DNA of 64,000 nucleotides from contig JAPDRN010000037.1 of assembly GCA_030247855.1 (NCBI GenBank), positions 62,001 to 126,000 on the forward strand, in the 5' to 3' direction. This DNA is from Knufia peltigerae (lineage: Eukaryota; Ascomycota; Eurotiomycetes; Chaetothyriales; Trichomeriaceae). Positions within the stretch are counted from its first letter, which is position 1. Each line of letters begins with the position of its first letter. This document shows positions 44,326-54,805 of this stretch, piece by piece. Below the pieces are notes generated by a model. That model was not told the DNA's origin, ran no database searches, and saw only the letters and a list, made by a program, of their open reading frames with translations. Made by a program: the position numbers and the translations under genes.

Positions 44326-46221
44326 TCAGTAATCGAAATTTTCAAAGACAAAAGATTTGTCCGGCATCCAACCCTGGACGACCTTTCTCATGGCCGGGGC
44401 GGTACAAATGTACCAGTCGTCCACGCCGCCGGCGGCACGTCTCAAATCTTCCCGACCGAGTCTCCTCTTGTGGACGGTGACGCCGGTCGCGACGAGTTTG
44501 TCCGTCGTCCCCGCCGGGTCCGTTTCCGCCTCCGAGGTACCCGTCACGAACAACTCCATCGCGCCGCTCAGCCGCGGGTACGTCTGTAGAATGTCCAGTG
44601 CCAGGTTCACATCTTTGAGGCCGATGCTCCACCACACCTTGAGCCGCGAAGACGCGATGATCTCTTCAGTAATGTCCCCCATCTGGCCCAGAAGTGGAGT
44701 GATGCCTATCCCTGCCGCGACGAAGCCGACGCGACGCTTTTTTTGGTCACCATCGTCTCCCCAGTCGAATACAAAATCCCCGCCGAACCCACGGACACCG
44801 GCTTCACACGTGCCCGGGCGTTGGTGTTCGAGCCACTTCGTCACGCTTCCCACCGAGCGAGCCGTGATTTCGAATTCCTCCCCGTGGGCACCCAGGGTGC
44901 CGGGGACGCTGGAGACGGTGAACGTGCGGATGAAGTCGTCGTTCAGACTCGTCGGGTCGTCGTCGCGCATGTGGCTGTAACCCATGTCCAGTTCGGACGA
45001 GAGGTCCAGCGTGACGTACTGTCCCGGCTTCCACGGCCCGAAAACGCCAGGGTCGTCCAGGGCGAAACGGTAGCGAGTGATGGTGGGTGTGAGACGGGTC
45101 TTGGCCACGAGGGAGGCGTTCGCCGGCGGGGAAGATCCCGCCTCGACGTTCGTGGTAGGGTCGTTGTGCTCGGACAACAAGTACCGCACGCGCGGATTGT
45201 AGGGTGACAGGCCCTGGGTGGCGTCGTCGGAGGGTGTGCCTCGGAAGGAAAGGCCGGTCTGGACAAGCCTTGCGGCCGTGACGTTCAGACGCACGGCGAG
45301 CGTCGACTTGGCCAGAACGTTGGACGCCTCGGCGCCGACGAGAGTGGTTGTTTCGCCTGTGACGTAGAGTACATCGCCCGTCGAGAAGTCGGGGAAGACC
45401 AGACCCGCGCGAGGCGTGGTTTCGAGATTGCCGAGCGTCTGGTAGAGGTTGTTGCCCGAGTATTCGGGCCAGATGATGGAGCTGGGAGAGGAGGGGGACG
45501 AGGGTTGCTCGACTCGCACAAATCCAGGTGGGCCGCCACGGTGGTTGCAGTCCATGTCTTCGTGTTCGTGCGAGGTGGCGAGGAAGAAGAGATCGGATTT
45601 TGCGATGATGGCCAGGGCGGCGTCGGTGAGATGGGCAGATGTAGATAGCAGTTTCGGCGTCGGGGTCGCGGATGTGATGATTTTCTTGTTGAGGTATTTC
45701 GGGCAGTTGGCCAGTGCCATGGTGATTTTGGTCACCAGTTGGGCCTCTCCTGCTTTGCCGGTTGAAGGGTCCTGGACGGAGTCGTCTGGAGAGGTAGAAG
45801 TATTGAGCGCACCGGCTATTAGGTGGCCTGCTAGCTTGACACGGCCTCGTTCTTCAAGATTAATGGTCATCGCACTGATGAGACGACTGGTACCTTCCTC
45901 CCGCAGAACTTCGCCGTCGGATTTGCCTTGGTATAGGGCCTGGACGACGGGGTCGAACGATGCATCAACGGCTGTGCGGATGCCTAGGATACTTTGACCG
46001 ATTGCTTGTGCGATGGGCGGCTCGCCCGTTCCCCAGATGGTACACCATGGGTTGTCGTCACTGTCAAGGGTGCCCACCGCCAGGAGTGGGTAGCGGGCAA
46101 CTTGGTTTGCCGCACGGGGGTAGAGAAATGGAGATGTCGGGTTGTCATTATATTCGACTCCTGTCCGTTTGTGAATGGCCTTTTCACCCTCGTGCCAGTC
46201 AGAGGGCTGGAAGAAGGCCAT
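44326..46221 (-). CDS. flavoprotein with PNPOx-like and ferredoxin-reductase-like halves
   Basis: 631 residues in one exon from the ATG at 46221 (MAFFQPSDWHEGEKAIHK), where family resemblance begins. The frame continues to an ATG at 46359, which would add 46 basic residues. The N-terminal half resembles the FMN-binding pyridoxamine-phosphate-oxidase barrel (VARYPLLAVGTLDSDDNPW, LFFLATSHEH). The C-terminal half is FNR-like: the flavin site RTFTVSSVPG, KPGQYVTLDL, the nucleotide-binding AAGIGITPLLGQM and the terminal FVFENFDY. No ferredoxin-type 2Fe-2S domain follows, unlike some relatives. It is probably an NAD(P)H-dependent oxidoreductase; the electron acceptor is unknown. Confidence 0.8.
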   Translation of the reverse strand: MAFFQPSDWHEGEKAIHKRTGVEYNDNPTSPFLYPRAANQVARYPLLAVGTLDSDDNPWCTIWGTGEPPIAQAIGQSILGIRTAVDASFDPVVQALYQGKSDGEVLREEGTSRLISAMTINLEERGRVKLAGHLIAGALNTSTSPDDSVQDPSTGKAGEAQLVTKITMALANCPKYLNKKIITSATPTPKLLSTSAHLTDAALAIIAKSDLFFLATSHEHEDMDCNHRGGPPGFVRVEQPSSPSSPSSIIWPEYSGNNLYQTLGNLETTPRAGLVFPDFSTGDVLYVTGETTTLVGAEASNVLAKSTLAVRLNVTAARLVQTGLSFRGTPSDDATQGLSPYNPRVRYLLSEHNDPTTNVEAGSSPPANASLVAKTRLTPTITRYRFALDDPGVFGPWKPGQYVTLDLSSELDMGYSHMRDDDPTSLNDDFIRTFTVSSVPGTLGAHGEEFEITARSVGSVTKWLEHQRPGTCEAGVRGFGGDFVFDWGDDGDQKKRRVGFVAAGIGITPLLGQMGDITEEIIASSRLKVWWSIGLKDVNLALDILQTYPRLSGAMELFVTGTSEAETDPAGTTDKLVATGVTVHKRRLGREDLRRAAGGVDDWYICTAPAMRKVVQGWMPDKSFVFENFDY

Positions 46222-47434
46222 CGTTTTGCGAAGTCCCTCGATGGCCTTGAGTTTCTGACTTGGCCGAGATGAGGAGCGTGCCGGTCGCTGAGCGCGACGG
46301 TGCTTCCTTTCCGCGACGAATTCTACCATTTTATTTTCAATTCGAGATGTTGGGATCATAGAATAAACAAGAGCTTACCTCTGATCAAGTTCTCGAGTTC
46401 GACTTGTGCCGCCGTAGGAATATATATACACCGTCGTCAGAAAAGAATCGTCATAACTGAGGTATATTGCTTCAAGCCTGACACCAGAACAGTCGATCAT
46501 CACCAGAGAAGTCGAGTGACAAACCCCGAGAACTAATACCCGCCATTTGAGTCGATAGTGAAAGCAAAGACCGGGGGGATGTCGAACGTTGTCCCGTGTC
46601 AGCATCTCTAAAAAGCGGCAACTCCAACTCTGGGCGTTCTACCAAAAGTTTGAAGCGGCAAGGAACGAGTGCTTCATCTGGCAGGTTTTGGTTTCCTGAT
46701 GCAGACACACCATGGCGGATAGACTTCCGTTTGCGGAAGGTCATAGAAGACGAAATACTCCGCAGTGCATCGGTCGATGATCTAAGCAATGATCCCACGG
46801 CGCACTCCGTACTCGGTAGACTCTGGGCGATTCCAGTTACATGGGGAAGGGTGAATGGGATTCAGCAGACCCCGAAGAGCCATCGTCATGAGTCGCAAGC
46901 AGAGTGGTGTGTAACATGCCAACAGATGGCACAGAGGACATTATGTTCGTCCCTCTGGACTTAACATTGTTATAAGTCCATCATGATCGGACGTTGGTAA
47001 TGATTGTGGTAGCCTCGAGTGAGAAGTCTTCAGCCTCGTCGGCTAGAAGATTGCCCGGCGTCCTTACCTACAGCAGGCACTTTTAGGGATTATCGAAGGG
47101 ACTCGATCACATGCTCAGGGTATGAACATATAAAGCAGCATTTCCCTTTCACCGCACTCGGGATGCATGTGAAGTGGCCAAGTCAAGCTCGGCTCCTGAT
47201 TCGGAATACATGCCGACGCTCGCCGTTGAGGCTGTCGCACTACCTGGTAATCTTTTGGCCGACGACTAGCCCACGAGGCTCTTGAGGCTTTTCGTCGCAA
47301 CAACATAGAAATTGATGCTTTGACTCATGTGAAACAAATCACTAACATCGCTAACAAGATCCGAATATCCTGAACATACTCACCACTTGTATTGCAGCCG
47401 AAAGGGATCAGATATATCATATCGGGCCGACATC
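46222..47434. other. divergent intergenic region, flavoprotein to hydroxyacid dehydrogenase
   Basis: Promoters of two divergent genes. A plus-strand frame at 46596-46964 is open but has no family resemblance, so I do not call it. A one-mismatch 9-mer copy lies near 46803. Confidence 0.4.
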
Positions 47435-48480
47435 ATGATAGCAACGAAACCCCGTATACTCTTCTTCAATCCAGTAAGACACGCCGTAGCCGCATATGAG
47501 GCGTTGTGTCGGGTCGCACAATGTGAAGTGGTGACTAGTAAGTCGCGGAAGGAATTCTTTGGGGATGTTCGCAACAAATATCACAATGTGGAAGCGATTT
47601 ATAGGACTTCTGCAAGCGGTGCGGTGAGTAGGATTTGCCCTCGTCGTTGAATCATTCTAACCCAGAGAAGGTCGCCGGGAATTTCGACAAGGAGTTCATT
47701 GATCAACTCCCACCAACGTTAAAGTTCATCTGCCACAATGGAGCAGGATATGATCAAATTGATGTGGATGCATGTGCAATACGGAACATCACCGTCACCT
47801 ATGCACCTGACCCTGTGACCAATGCTACTGCAGACCTCGCCATATTCTTGCTCCTTGGAGCACTGAGACAATTAAACCCGGCCATCAATAGCATTCACAA
47901 GGGTAACTTCAAAAGGGGAGTTGACTTTGGACATGACCCTCAGGGGAAGACATTGGGTATCCTTGGAATGGGCCGTATCGGCAAGGCAGTCGTGCAAAGG
48001 GCTCGACCTTTCGGCATGAATGCAATTTACCACAATCGGAGAGAACTTCCAACTGATCAGGCTGATGGAGCAACATACGTCTCCTTCGACCAGTTGCTGT
48101 CCGACAGCGACGTTATTTCCGTCCACGTGCCACTGACCAAAGGTACAACACATCTTATCGGCAAAGAGCAGATCGCAAAGATGAGACCTGGTGTTGTCAT
48201 TGTCAACACCGCTCGAGGTGCAATTATCGACGAGGCCGCTATGGCGGAAGCGCTGGACGCCGGAAAGGTTGCAGCAGTTGGTCTGGATGTGTACGAAAGG
48301 GAGCCCCAAGTCGATGAAAGACTGTTGAAGAATGAGCGTGCTCTGCTGATTCCACATCTCGGCACACATACAACAGAGACCTTGGCCAAAATGGAGACGC
48401 TGGCGATGGAGAACGCCCGTCGTGGTGTTCTAGGGGAAGAGCTTTTGACCATAGTCCCAGAGCAACTGCCACCAAGATAG
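47435..48480 (+). CDS. D-isomer-specific 2-hydroxyacid dehydrogenase
   Basis: Two exons (47435..47623 and 47668..48480) encode 333 residues. The NAD-binding motif is GILGMGRIGKAV. The catalytic triad appears as Arg in NTARGAIID, Glu in VYEREP and His in IPHLGTHT. This family includes glyoxylate/hydroxypyruvate reductases and related 2-keto-acid reductases of cytosol or mitochondria, and the substrate cannot be fixed by sequence. The acceptor is the second of two overlapping AGs (CCAGAG), chosen because it keeps the frame (ASGA-KVAGNFDKEF). The gene converges with the Zn2Cys6 regulator, with only 34 bp between stop codons. Confidence 0.9.
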
Positions 48481-48514
48481 ATTCGCACATCGCAGAATGT
48501 TGCTTAGATCAGAG

Positions 48515-50141
48515 TCACAGAATGCCTCTTTTCTGCCAGACTTCCTCTAGCTCAACGAGGAATGAAAGTTCCTCTCCGGAATATATCGCCTGGTATCTGT
48601 GTTGCAGGTCTTGTCGTATCACAGCGACATCTTCGGGTGAATCGACAGCATAGCCAAAAACAAGAGCCGGCCACGAGCCGAGATAGCACTTTGACCAGTC
48701 TTCTTTGATCCGAGGGCATTGCATTATCTGCAGTGCCCTGCTCAACTGCCACGACTTTCCGGAGGGTGTCAGATGATGGTTTATAGGGTCAGAGACTGCA
48801 GTAGACTTGGAAACCCAGTCTAGAAGAAGGGATACCGAAAGTATGTGCAAGCTAGTAGAATGCTCATAGAACGACCGAGTTTCTTGTATATGAATTCCTG
48901 TCCCATCAGCTTCGCTACCCTCGTCGACGCAGCAACCTTCCTCAGGGAGTGATGTTTCCCATTGTTCCATCTCTTCGTGCAGTCGATGTAGTAGACGATC
49001 TTCCGGCCGAGACGGAGTCTTGCACAGTTGAACTACTTCGATGATAAGTTTCTGGAGGCCCAAGGGGAAACCAATCACTGGGCTGTTATCTGCAGGCGAA
49101 GCATCGGGAAATGTCAACGACCGCAAAAGTTTCTCTGCTTTTGTTGCGAAGTCCAGGTCAGGCTCAAAGTCGATCACGAATGGATGTCGAACAGTCTGAC
49201 GGAACATTTGGTAGAGGACAGACTCCCAGAGAATGCGGTGGATTGGTCGTGCCAGTGGAGATGATTTTGAGTTGCGGCAGCGAAGATTGATTAGCTGGAT
49301 GGCGCCGTTCACATGTTTCGGGATATCCTTGTATGTGCCCTTGTCAAAAACCTGATGATCAAGTCATTAATCCCACAACTTCTTACAGATTCAACCTGGA
49401 TTACACTCACCCCATGAATGTAGAGAAAGTTGATAGTCGTCATTATAGCATCATTGTAATGATCACGGCTCCAATCGATATTGCTGAGCGCTCGATTGAT
49501 CCGAGACATTGCGCGAGAGTAATATGCAAAACCGGCTTGATGTAGTTGCTCATTTCCAGTTGCAACGTGGAGTCGCGCAGCGCCACAGGCCACACTAATA
49601 TCTTTCAAGCCGTCAAATTCAAGCAACATATGGACTATTTCCGGGATGTATGACGAATGGAATCCAGAATGTGCAGAAGACAAGAGCGACAACGGTAGAA
49701 AGTCTAGGAAGAAATTCCGCATGCAATCAACCTCGAGATCCGATTTGAATTTGATCGAATTAAACAGATCCGTGTTGATACTAAGCTCGCGGCAAACAGA
49801 GGACGCCGGTTGTCTGGTCTTTAACAACGGATTTGTTGCTGACAGTGGCGCCTCATGAGAAGAGGTAGTACCTGGAGTGCTCGGTGGCGACGCTGATACT
49901 CTCAATGCCCGTGTGTACCGACGGTCTCGGAGCTCTTCTTTGCCCGGCCACGAACAAATTCTGTTAGATTTGATACATTTCTGGCAACGAGGTCTTTCTT
50001 CACCACATTTCTTGCGTCTACTTCGGCCTTGGACCATGTTTAGCACGCAGTGATATGACTAGCACCTTTACCCAGTTGGTGACTCGACTTACATGTCAAG
50101 CAGCCTGTCTTGGTGCGCAACGTCGCGCTCTGCCCGGCCAT
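48515..50141 (-). CDS. Zn2Cys6 fungal transcription factor
   Basis: Three exons (50093..50141, 49411..50027, 48515..49351) encode 500 residues. The first splice junction completes the binuclear cluster: C14-x2-C17-x6-C24-x6-C31-x2-C34-x6-C41, the exact family spacing, with the basic run RSRRKKC. The rest matches the fungal-specific regulatory domain of the shorter type (LSLLSSAHSGFHSSYIPEIVHMLLEF, then VFDKGTYKDIPKHVNGAIQLI across the second junction). It is a nuclear DNA-binding regulator with unknown targets. It converges tail to tail with a 2-hydroxyacid dehydrogenase, which is weak evidence for a link. Confidence 0.88.
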
Positions 50142-51280
50142 GGCGATACCGAAGCAAAGGCTGGGAAAAAGCAGACAATCTTAGCCTCAACATGCCGAGC
50201 CACAGACTTGCGGCGATCTGTCAGGCCAGATAATTCTTAATGGGCATTAATAGAGATGCATCTGTTGATGATATGTGTGGGTGGAGTAGTCCCAAAAGCT
50301 CCCCTGGTTTATTTGAATTCACTTTCTACCAAGAGCTATCGGAGGCGAGCGTCACGTGCGGCTTGGCATTTCTTATTCCTCTACGCATCTAGGATTTTGA
50401 TTTTATAGGATCCTAAGCCTTTGGCCACATCCTGTATCCTGAACTAAACAACCGCAAAAGATATGAGAGCAATAAGACTCGAATTTATGCAACATAATTT
50501 CGGCATATTGACGCTGAGATACTCCTTTCGCTGGTATCGCTACTTGTTTGGCAAATGGTGGCTGCAAAGAATACGAAGTATCCTTGTCTCATGGCCACTG
50601 CGGCAAAAGGGAATCTCCCTCTTCGAAGCCCTCATGCACTGAGAGAATTATCAAGGGCCTACCCATAATGTTTTGGGGCTCATGAGACGCGTCTGAAGAG
50701 CGATGAGAGGTGCATTTAGATCGAAAGTGTACTTCAGCGACTGGATCTTATACTGCACACCAATTCTCGCGGCCACAATGTGTGCAGCTGGTTAGTACAA
50801 GATTCCAGATAAAATATCCGACGATGAAACGATCATTCCACTTCAAACGCGCTGAATCAAGCACAGATAAAACATTATTTTTTCTCAGCAATAGATGAAA
50901 TGCGACTGGAAAGGCCAGGTCAAGAACCTGGACGCAATAATTAGTAGGCTACACACAAAGTGTGGTAAGTGGATGTCGAAACCTGCGCTCTTGGAGGCAG
51001 TGACATTGAAGGTTGTCACTTCTTAAGGAGAATTCCAGTGCAGCAGTAAGTGAATTTTGAGCAGATGCTAGGGCATGATCACCAGCTATAATGATTGTTG
51101 CGTTGCACCCAGGTCACTCATCACTGCCCGACCTTTTTCTGCGTCACTGCCTCACTGGAACACACGTTCAGAGTGATATCCCATTTTCCTAGTTTCTCTC
51201 TCCTCTAAGTACCTGCAACTCCCGCTATCCCTGTGTCGAGCTATCGTATCACGGTGGGTATTCACACTGTTTTTGATTTC
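50142..51280. other. divergent intergenic region, Zn2Cys6 factor to GIY-YIG-like gene
   Basis: 1.1 kb with no supported gene; outward promoters of both neighbours. TCACTGCC/TCACTGGA-like words cluster near 51110-51160. Confidence 0.4.
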
Positions 51281-53306
51281 ATGAGCGTCATGTCTGAGGT
51301 TGCAACCATTGATTTGGACACCGACTATGTCGATACCGATGAAGAATCTTTGTGTGATCCTGATGAATGTCTTATCGACGCGGATCTGAAAGAAAAGGAT
51401 CAGATCTTCGAAACTGCGGTCGAAAACTCGGATTCCTCACTTCGATTACGATCTAATCCTTCTGCTGGGAATGTGGTTCTGAACGAAAATCAGATATCTC
51501 GAATTATTCCTACCCCTGACTGTGATGTCTGGAATCGTATTCCCGCCACCTGTATCACGGAACGCCCCGAGCTTGGAGAGCTAGAGATGGACCCTGGTAT
51601 GAAACAAGTGGCGCACGATTGGACAAAGTATTGATAAGATATTAGACAATATACTTCCTGCTCGCAAAGAGCGGTTTCGCAACATGGTCTCAATTTGGTT
51701 CGATTCATTAGTTCGCTGGTGTAACGACTTCTTCCTTGGAAGTGAGGACACAGATTCGGACTTTGCCCCAGTTTCGCATTTTGTGGCCAGATTCCTGGCA
51801 ACAAGCAACAAGCAACATGTTGTGGATTTTATCTGCGACACTGTGATAGACCAGGCTCAGTACATACTCGCGAATCCGGACTTCGGCCCTGAAGATCTTC
51901 TACATCTGCCACGTTTATCCAGAGAAGACTTCAACTGGGGGTGTTACTTCGACTTGTTTACTGACTTGTCAATTCAGACAGTCGTCGGTTGGTATGCTGG
52001 TTCGGCTACTGGATTTGGGTACAAGAAACGACCCGGAGGTCTTATCGGACGACTCCTGATGTACTTCCCAGCGAGTGGCGAGCCTTCATTTTCACACGAA
52101 CGCTGGCTGGCTGGCACAGTTGTTGCTGACACAATTCCGAACTTTCGCAAGGTAGCGGATTGTGGCAGCAGGTCGCAGTACCACCGAGTTTACACAACAA
52201 TCATGGAAGGGTTTCTGATGACAATCGTTGGCTTCAATGTTGACACAAAGTTGAATGACACCGTTAAAAATCTTACAGAAGATACTCTGTATTGGGTCAA
52301 GCAAGTCCGTGGAGAAATGGGGGTCAAAACATTCGACCGGGTCGTTTACATTAACAAATGTCTCCCACTGAAGCAAGGAATTCCCTCAGATCGCAGGTTC
52401 AATCCCAATAATCGCTCCAAACCCGGTCAATGCCTCAACCCAATCGCTAATTGTCCCACAACCTACTCGACCTCATGGACCCTTATCGATTCAGACTGCT
52501 ACTTGGGCGCTGCAAATTATATATGCGGCCTCTGTGCTCGATATCGTAAGAAACATGGGACACATCGACCTCAGCATGCCATAGATGAGCATCTAGCAAG
52601 AGTTTCGAAGAAGAAAGAGGCCGAAATCCAAGGCTGTTACTGGTGTAAGGTACCATTTCCCTCAATTGACGCAGATCGCAAGAATCTGGTTCCGCAAATT
52701 GAGGAATGCCTCTGCAAGATATGCTACCGTATGTGGAAAGAGAACACATTCTTGATGCCAGTCAAGGGTCTCGACTATCCCCAGAACTTCGTTTTCCAAT
52801 GCGAGGGTTCGGACTGTAGAGTTGAGTCAGGCAGTCCTCGTATAGACAAATCAAAGGCCCTAGACTGGTTTTTTGAAAAAGGGGACTCTGGGCGTTTACT
52901 CTGCGAAGAATGTCACTGCAAGCCTCCTAATATGACGACAGACAAAATACGCGCCCAGAGGATAAAAGCAATACGGAAGGCTGGTGCAGATGGAGTTCTG
53001 GTACCCCACGAAGTACAACGCGAAGATTGTAAACATCGACAATTGGCCGGTTTCCGTTTGTACTGCAAGCGAATGTTCAACTTCGAAATCACGGGCTCAA
53101 CGCGTGCTGAGGTAGCCATCTCGATAAAGACAATCGTGGAGTCACGTCAGTGTGCTGGCGACGAGCCTCAACAACTCCTTGATACCAGTGCCTCAGAGGA
53201 TGAGTTGGGCTTGAGCTCTGTTGCAATAATGCCAGTTGGTACGTCCACGGGTTTAGGTAATGCTGAATGGAAGGGCAAAGGCGAGGCTGAAGGCGAAACG
53301 GAGTAA
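51281..53306 (+). CDS. protein with GIY-YIG-like segment and several zinc-binding motifs
   Basis: I propose exons 51281..51596 and 51646..53306, joined over a 49-bp GTATGA...TTAG intron, giving 658 residues. Without this intron the locus shows as two ORFs in different frames. The acidic N-terminus is disordered. Near 220-245 is WYAGSATGFGYKK followed by GLIGRLLMYF, which resembles the GIY-YIG nuclease core (Y-x-G-S-A...G-L-x-x-R). Downstream are a GATA-like half-finger, ICGLCARYRKKHGTHRP, then CYWC...CKIC and CEGSDC...LCEEC pairs. I cannot name the family. A DNA-acting or domesticated mobile-element protein is a guess. The gene ends 316 bp from the oddly built tRNA-Leu. Confidence 0.6.
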
Positions 53307-53621
53307 ATGTGGGTTTGCAGAACTGAAGCCTTTGACAGAAATTGTTGATTAGGAAAATGGGCAATGGCATAGCTCTAGGTCAGGATTATGCATTCCCAAA
53401 ATGCCATCTCAGTGACAAGAAGGATCTACTGTTGTTTCCCGGTGAGAACTTTTTTCAATGCGTTGTCTGAGATCTGAACGCTTGGGTTGATTTCTTTGAG
53501 AAGCCATGCTTCGTTCGAGTTCAATGTAGGCCAAAAAGGACCTTTGCAAACAAGAAATATCTTGATGATTGTTCTCATTTTTCGTATTCTGAATTCCAAA
53601 CCCCAAAAAAAGAAAAAAGAA
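53307..53621. other. spacer between GIY-YIG-like gene and tRNA-Leu
   Basis: 315 bp containing the 3' end of the plus-strand gene and the 3' flank of the minus-strand tRNA. No gene. Confidence 0.45.
53605..53618 (-). terminator. Pol III terminator of tRNA-Leu
   Basis: On the minus strand a T6 run (53618-53613) starts four bases after the discriminator, with a T7 run (53611-53605) as back-up. Confidence 0.85.
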
Positions 53622-53669
53622 TGAGAGGAGTGGGATTCGAACCCACGCGGGCAATAAATCCCATGAGAA

Positions 53670-53712
53670 GGCACAAGACCAGATAGACTAAATGTTCAGT
53701 CCAAGTATTTCA
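53670..53712 (-). other. canonical anticodon-loop intron of tRNA-Leu
   Basis: 43 bases after position 37. An ACTTG within it pairs with CAAGT of the anticodon region, the helix expected for recognition by tRNA splicing endonuclease. Confidence 0.82.
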
Positions 53713-53735
53713 CTTGAGTCCCACGCCATAACCAA

Positions 53736-53794
53736 CTAGATAAGAAGAATGTTAGAGGATGAAATGATTGAAAGTTGATTAGATAGTTACATAC
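53736..53794 (-). other. spliceosomal-type intron inside tRNA-Leu D-loop
   Basis: On the minus strand it starts GTATGT, has CTAAC with branch A at 53752 (16 bases before the end) and ends ATCTAG. Removal joins GGCCGAG to TTGGTTATGGC, a consensus A box and D-arm. Donor, branch and acceptor are all consensus for fungal protein-gene introns. Confidence 0.8.
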
Positions 53795-53809
53795 CTCGGC
53801 CATCCTCCC

Positions 53810-54805
53810 AAAATTCAAGGTAGAATTTGATGGAAATTTTCCCTATCTTAAATCATGACTTTAATTTCTTGGCAGGGCGACGATTCCGCCTGAAGTACTC
53901 TGTTTTGGCTTTCGGTAGACGAAGAGTGGGGACAGCTCCTCTTTCTCTTTTCCGGACCACACTTACTCCGTACACCGTTGCTTTTAAGGAGAGAAGTCAA
54001 CGCTTTAAAGACTTCTGGTCTCCTCCCTCGTCGTTCTGTCTGGCGCAGATTGAGACTCAATTTTGCTGTTACGTCGGGAGTGATGTCTAACATAATACAA
54101 GTCAACGACCCCGCGCCTCTGAAGGACTCACGGGATGTTTGCAAAATGGAGGATGCTGTAGACAATTCGGGGACAGGGTCGTTGACATTCCAAGTCGTCA
54201 TGTATACACATCTCAAACTGCAAACGCAGATTCTCTGTTTGTCTGAGTGTTTTCCTGTTGCATAACTGAGCACAATACCGTCGGAGATCCTATCCTATGC
54301 GCCAGTTGTTTCTCTTTTGAGGCGTTTTTGAATGCGACATTTTTCGACATTTCGAAGCTGGAGTCTACTTGAAATAAATGGCACATGAATGAATGGACAA
54401 AAGAAGAGAGAATATGGGTGAGTGCTTTGGTATGAATTGAGGGAGTCGCGACAGTGACCATCAACCTCAAACACAATGCATCAGGCTGACCAGGATCGAG
54501 GAGTCAATCAAGGCTGGTAGCACTCGTATAGCTACATGTGACAGATTTTTGGCGTCAAGCCACCGATCTCGTATGATCGAAGTCACCGCCAATCTGACAT
54601 CCATTTATCTGGGACCCCGGGACACCCTTGCACCCCCTGCCTGTCCTTATTACCCTCTCATGCTCTCGCCCCGCGTCGGGCCCTACCTCTCAGGCTCTCA
54701 CTCACTCTGCCATTCTCTCTGTGGTCAAACATAATGATCCCAGGGAAACGATCCACTCTTCAACCAGTTCTCCACACCTTCTTGGTGACTTGATACTCAT
54801 GGACG
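53810..54805. other. intergenic region between tRNA-Leu and pseudokinase gene
   Basis: No supported gene. TACTCCGTA occurs at 53964-53972. A pyrimidine-rich stretch (54620-54720) likely belongs to the promoter or leader of the pseudokinase gene. Confidence 0.4.

Larger units (their letters stand above)
53622..53809 (-). tRNA. tRNA-Leu (CAA) with two introns, one in the D-loop
   Basis: Read on the minus strand, pieces 53809-53795, 53735-53713 and 53669-53622 give an 86-nt class II tRNA. The acceptor stem GGGAGGA/TCCTCTC has one G-T pair. The joined D-arm GCCGAGTTGGTTATGGC has A14, G15, G18, G19 and A21. The anticodon stem TGGGA/TCTCA flanks C32, T33, anticodon CAA and G37. A long variable arm (GGG...CCC), T-arm GTGGG-TTCGAAT-CCCAC and A73 follow. 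The 43-bp intron after G37 (53670-53712) is canonical and can pair with the anticodon (CAAGT/ACTTG), as in other fungal tRNA-Leu(CAA). A second, 59-bp insert sits in the D-loop. The T-loop and B box are perfect, so this copy shows no decay. Confidence 0.88.

Noticed and set aside
46596..46964. 122-residue plus-strand ORF
   Set aside because: Composition and lack of family resemblance are as expected for a chance frame in an intergenic region.
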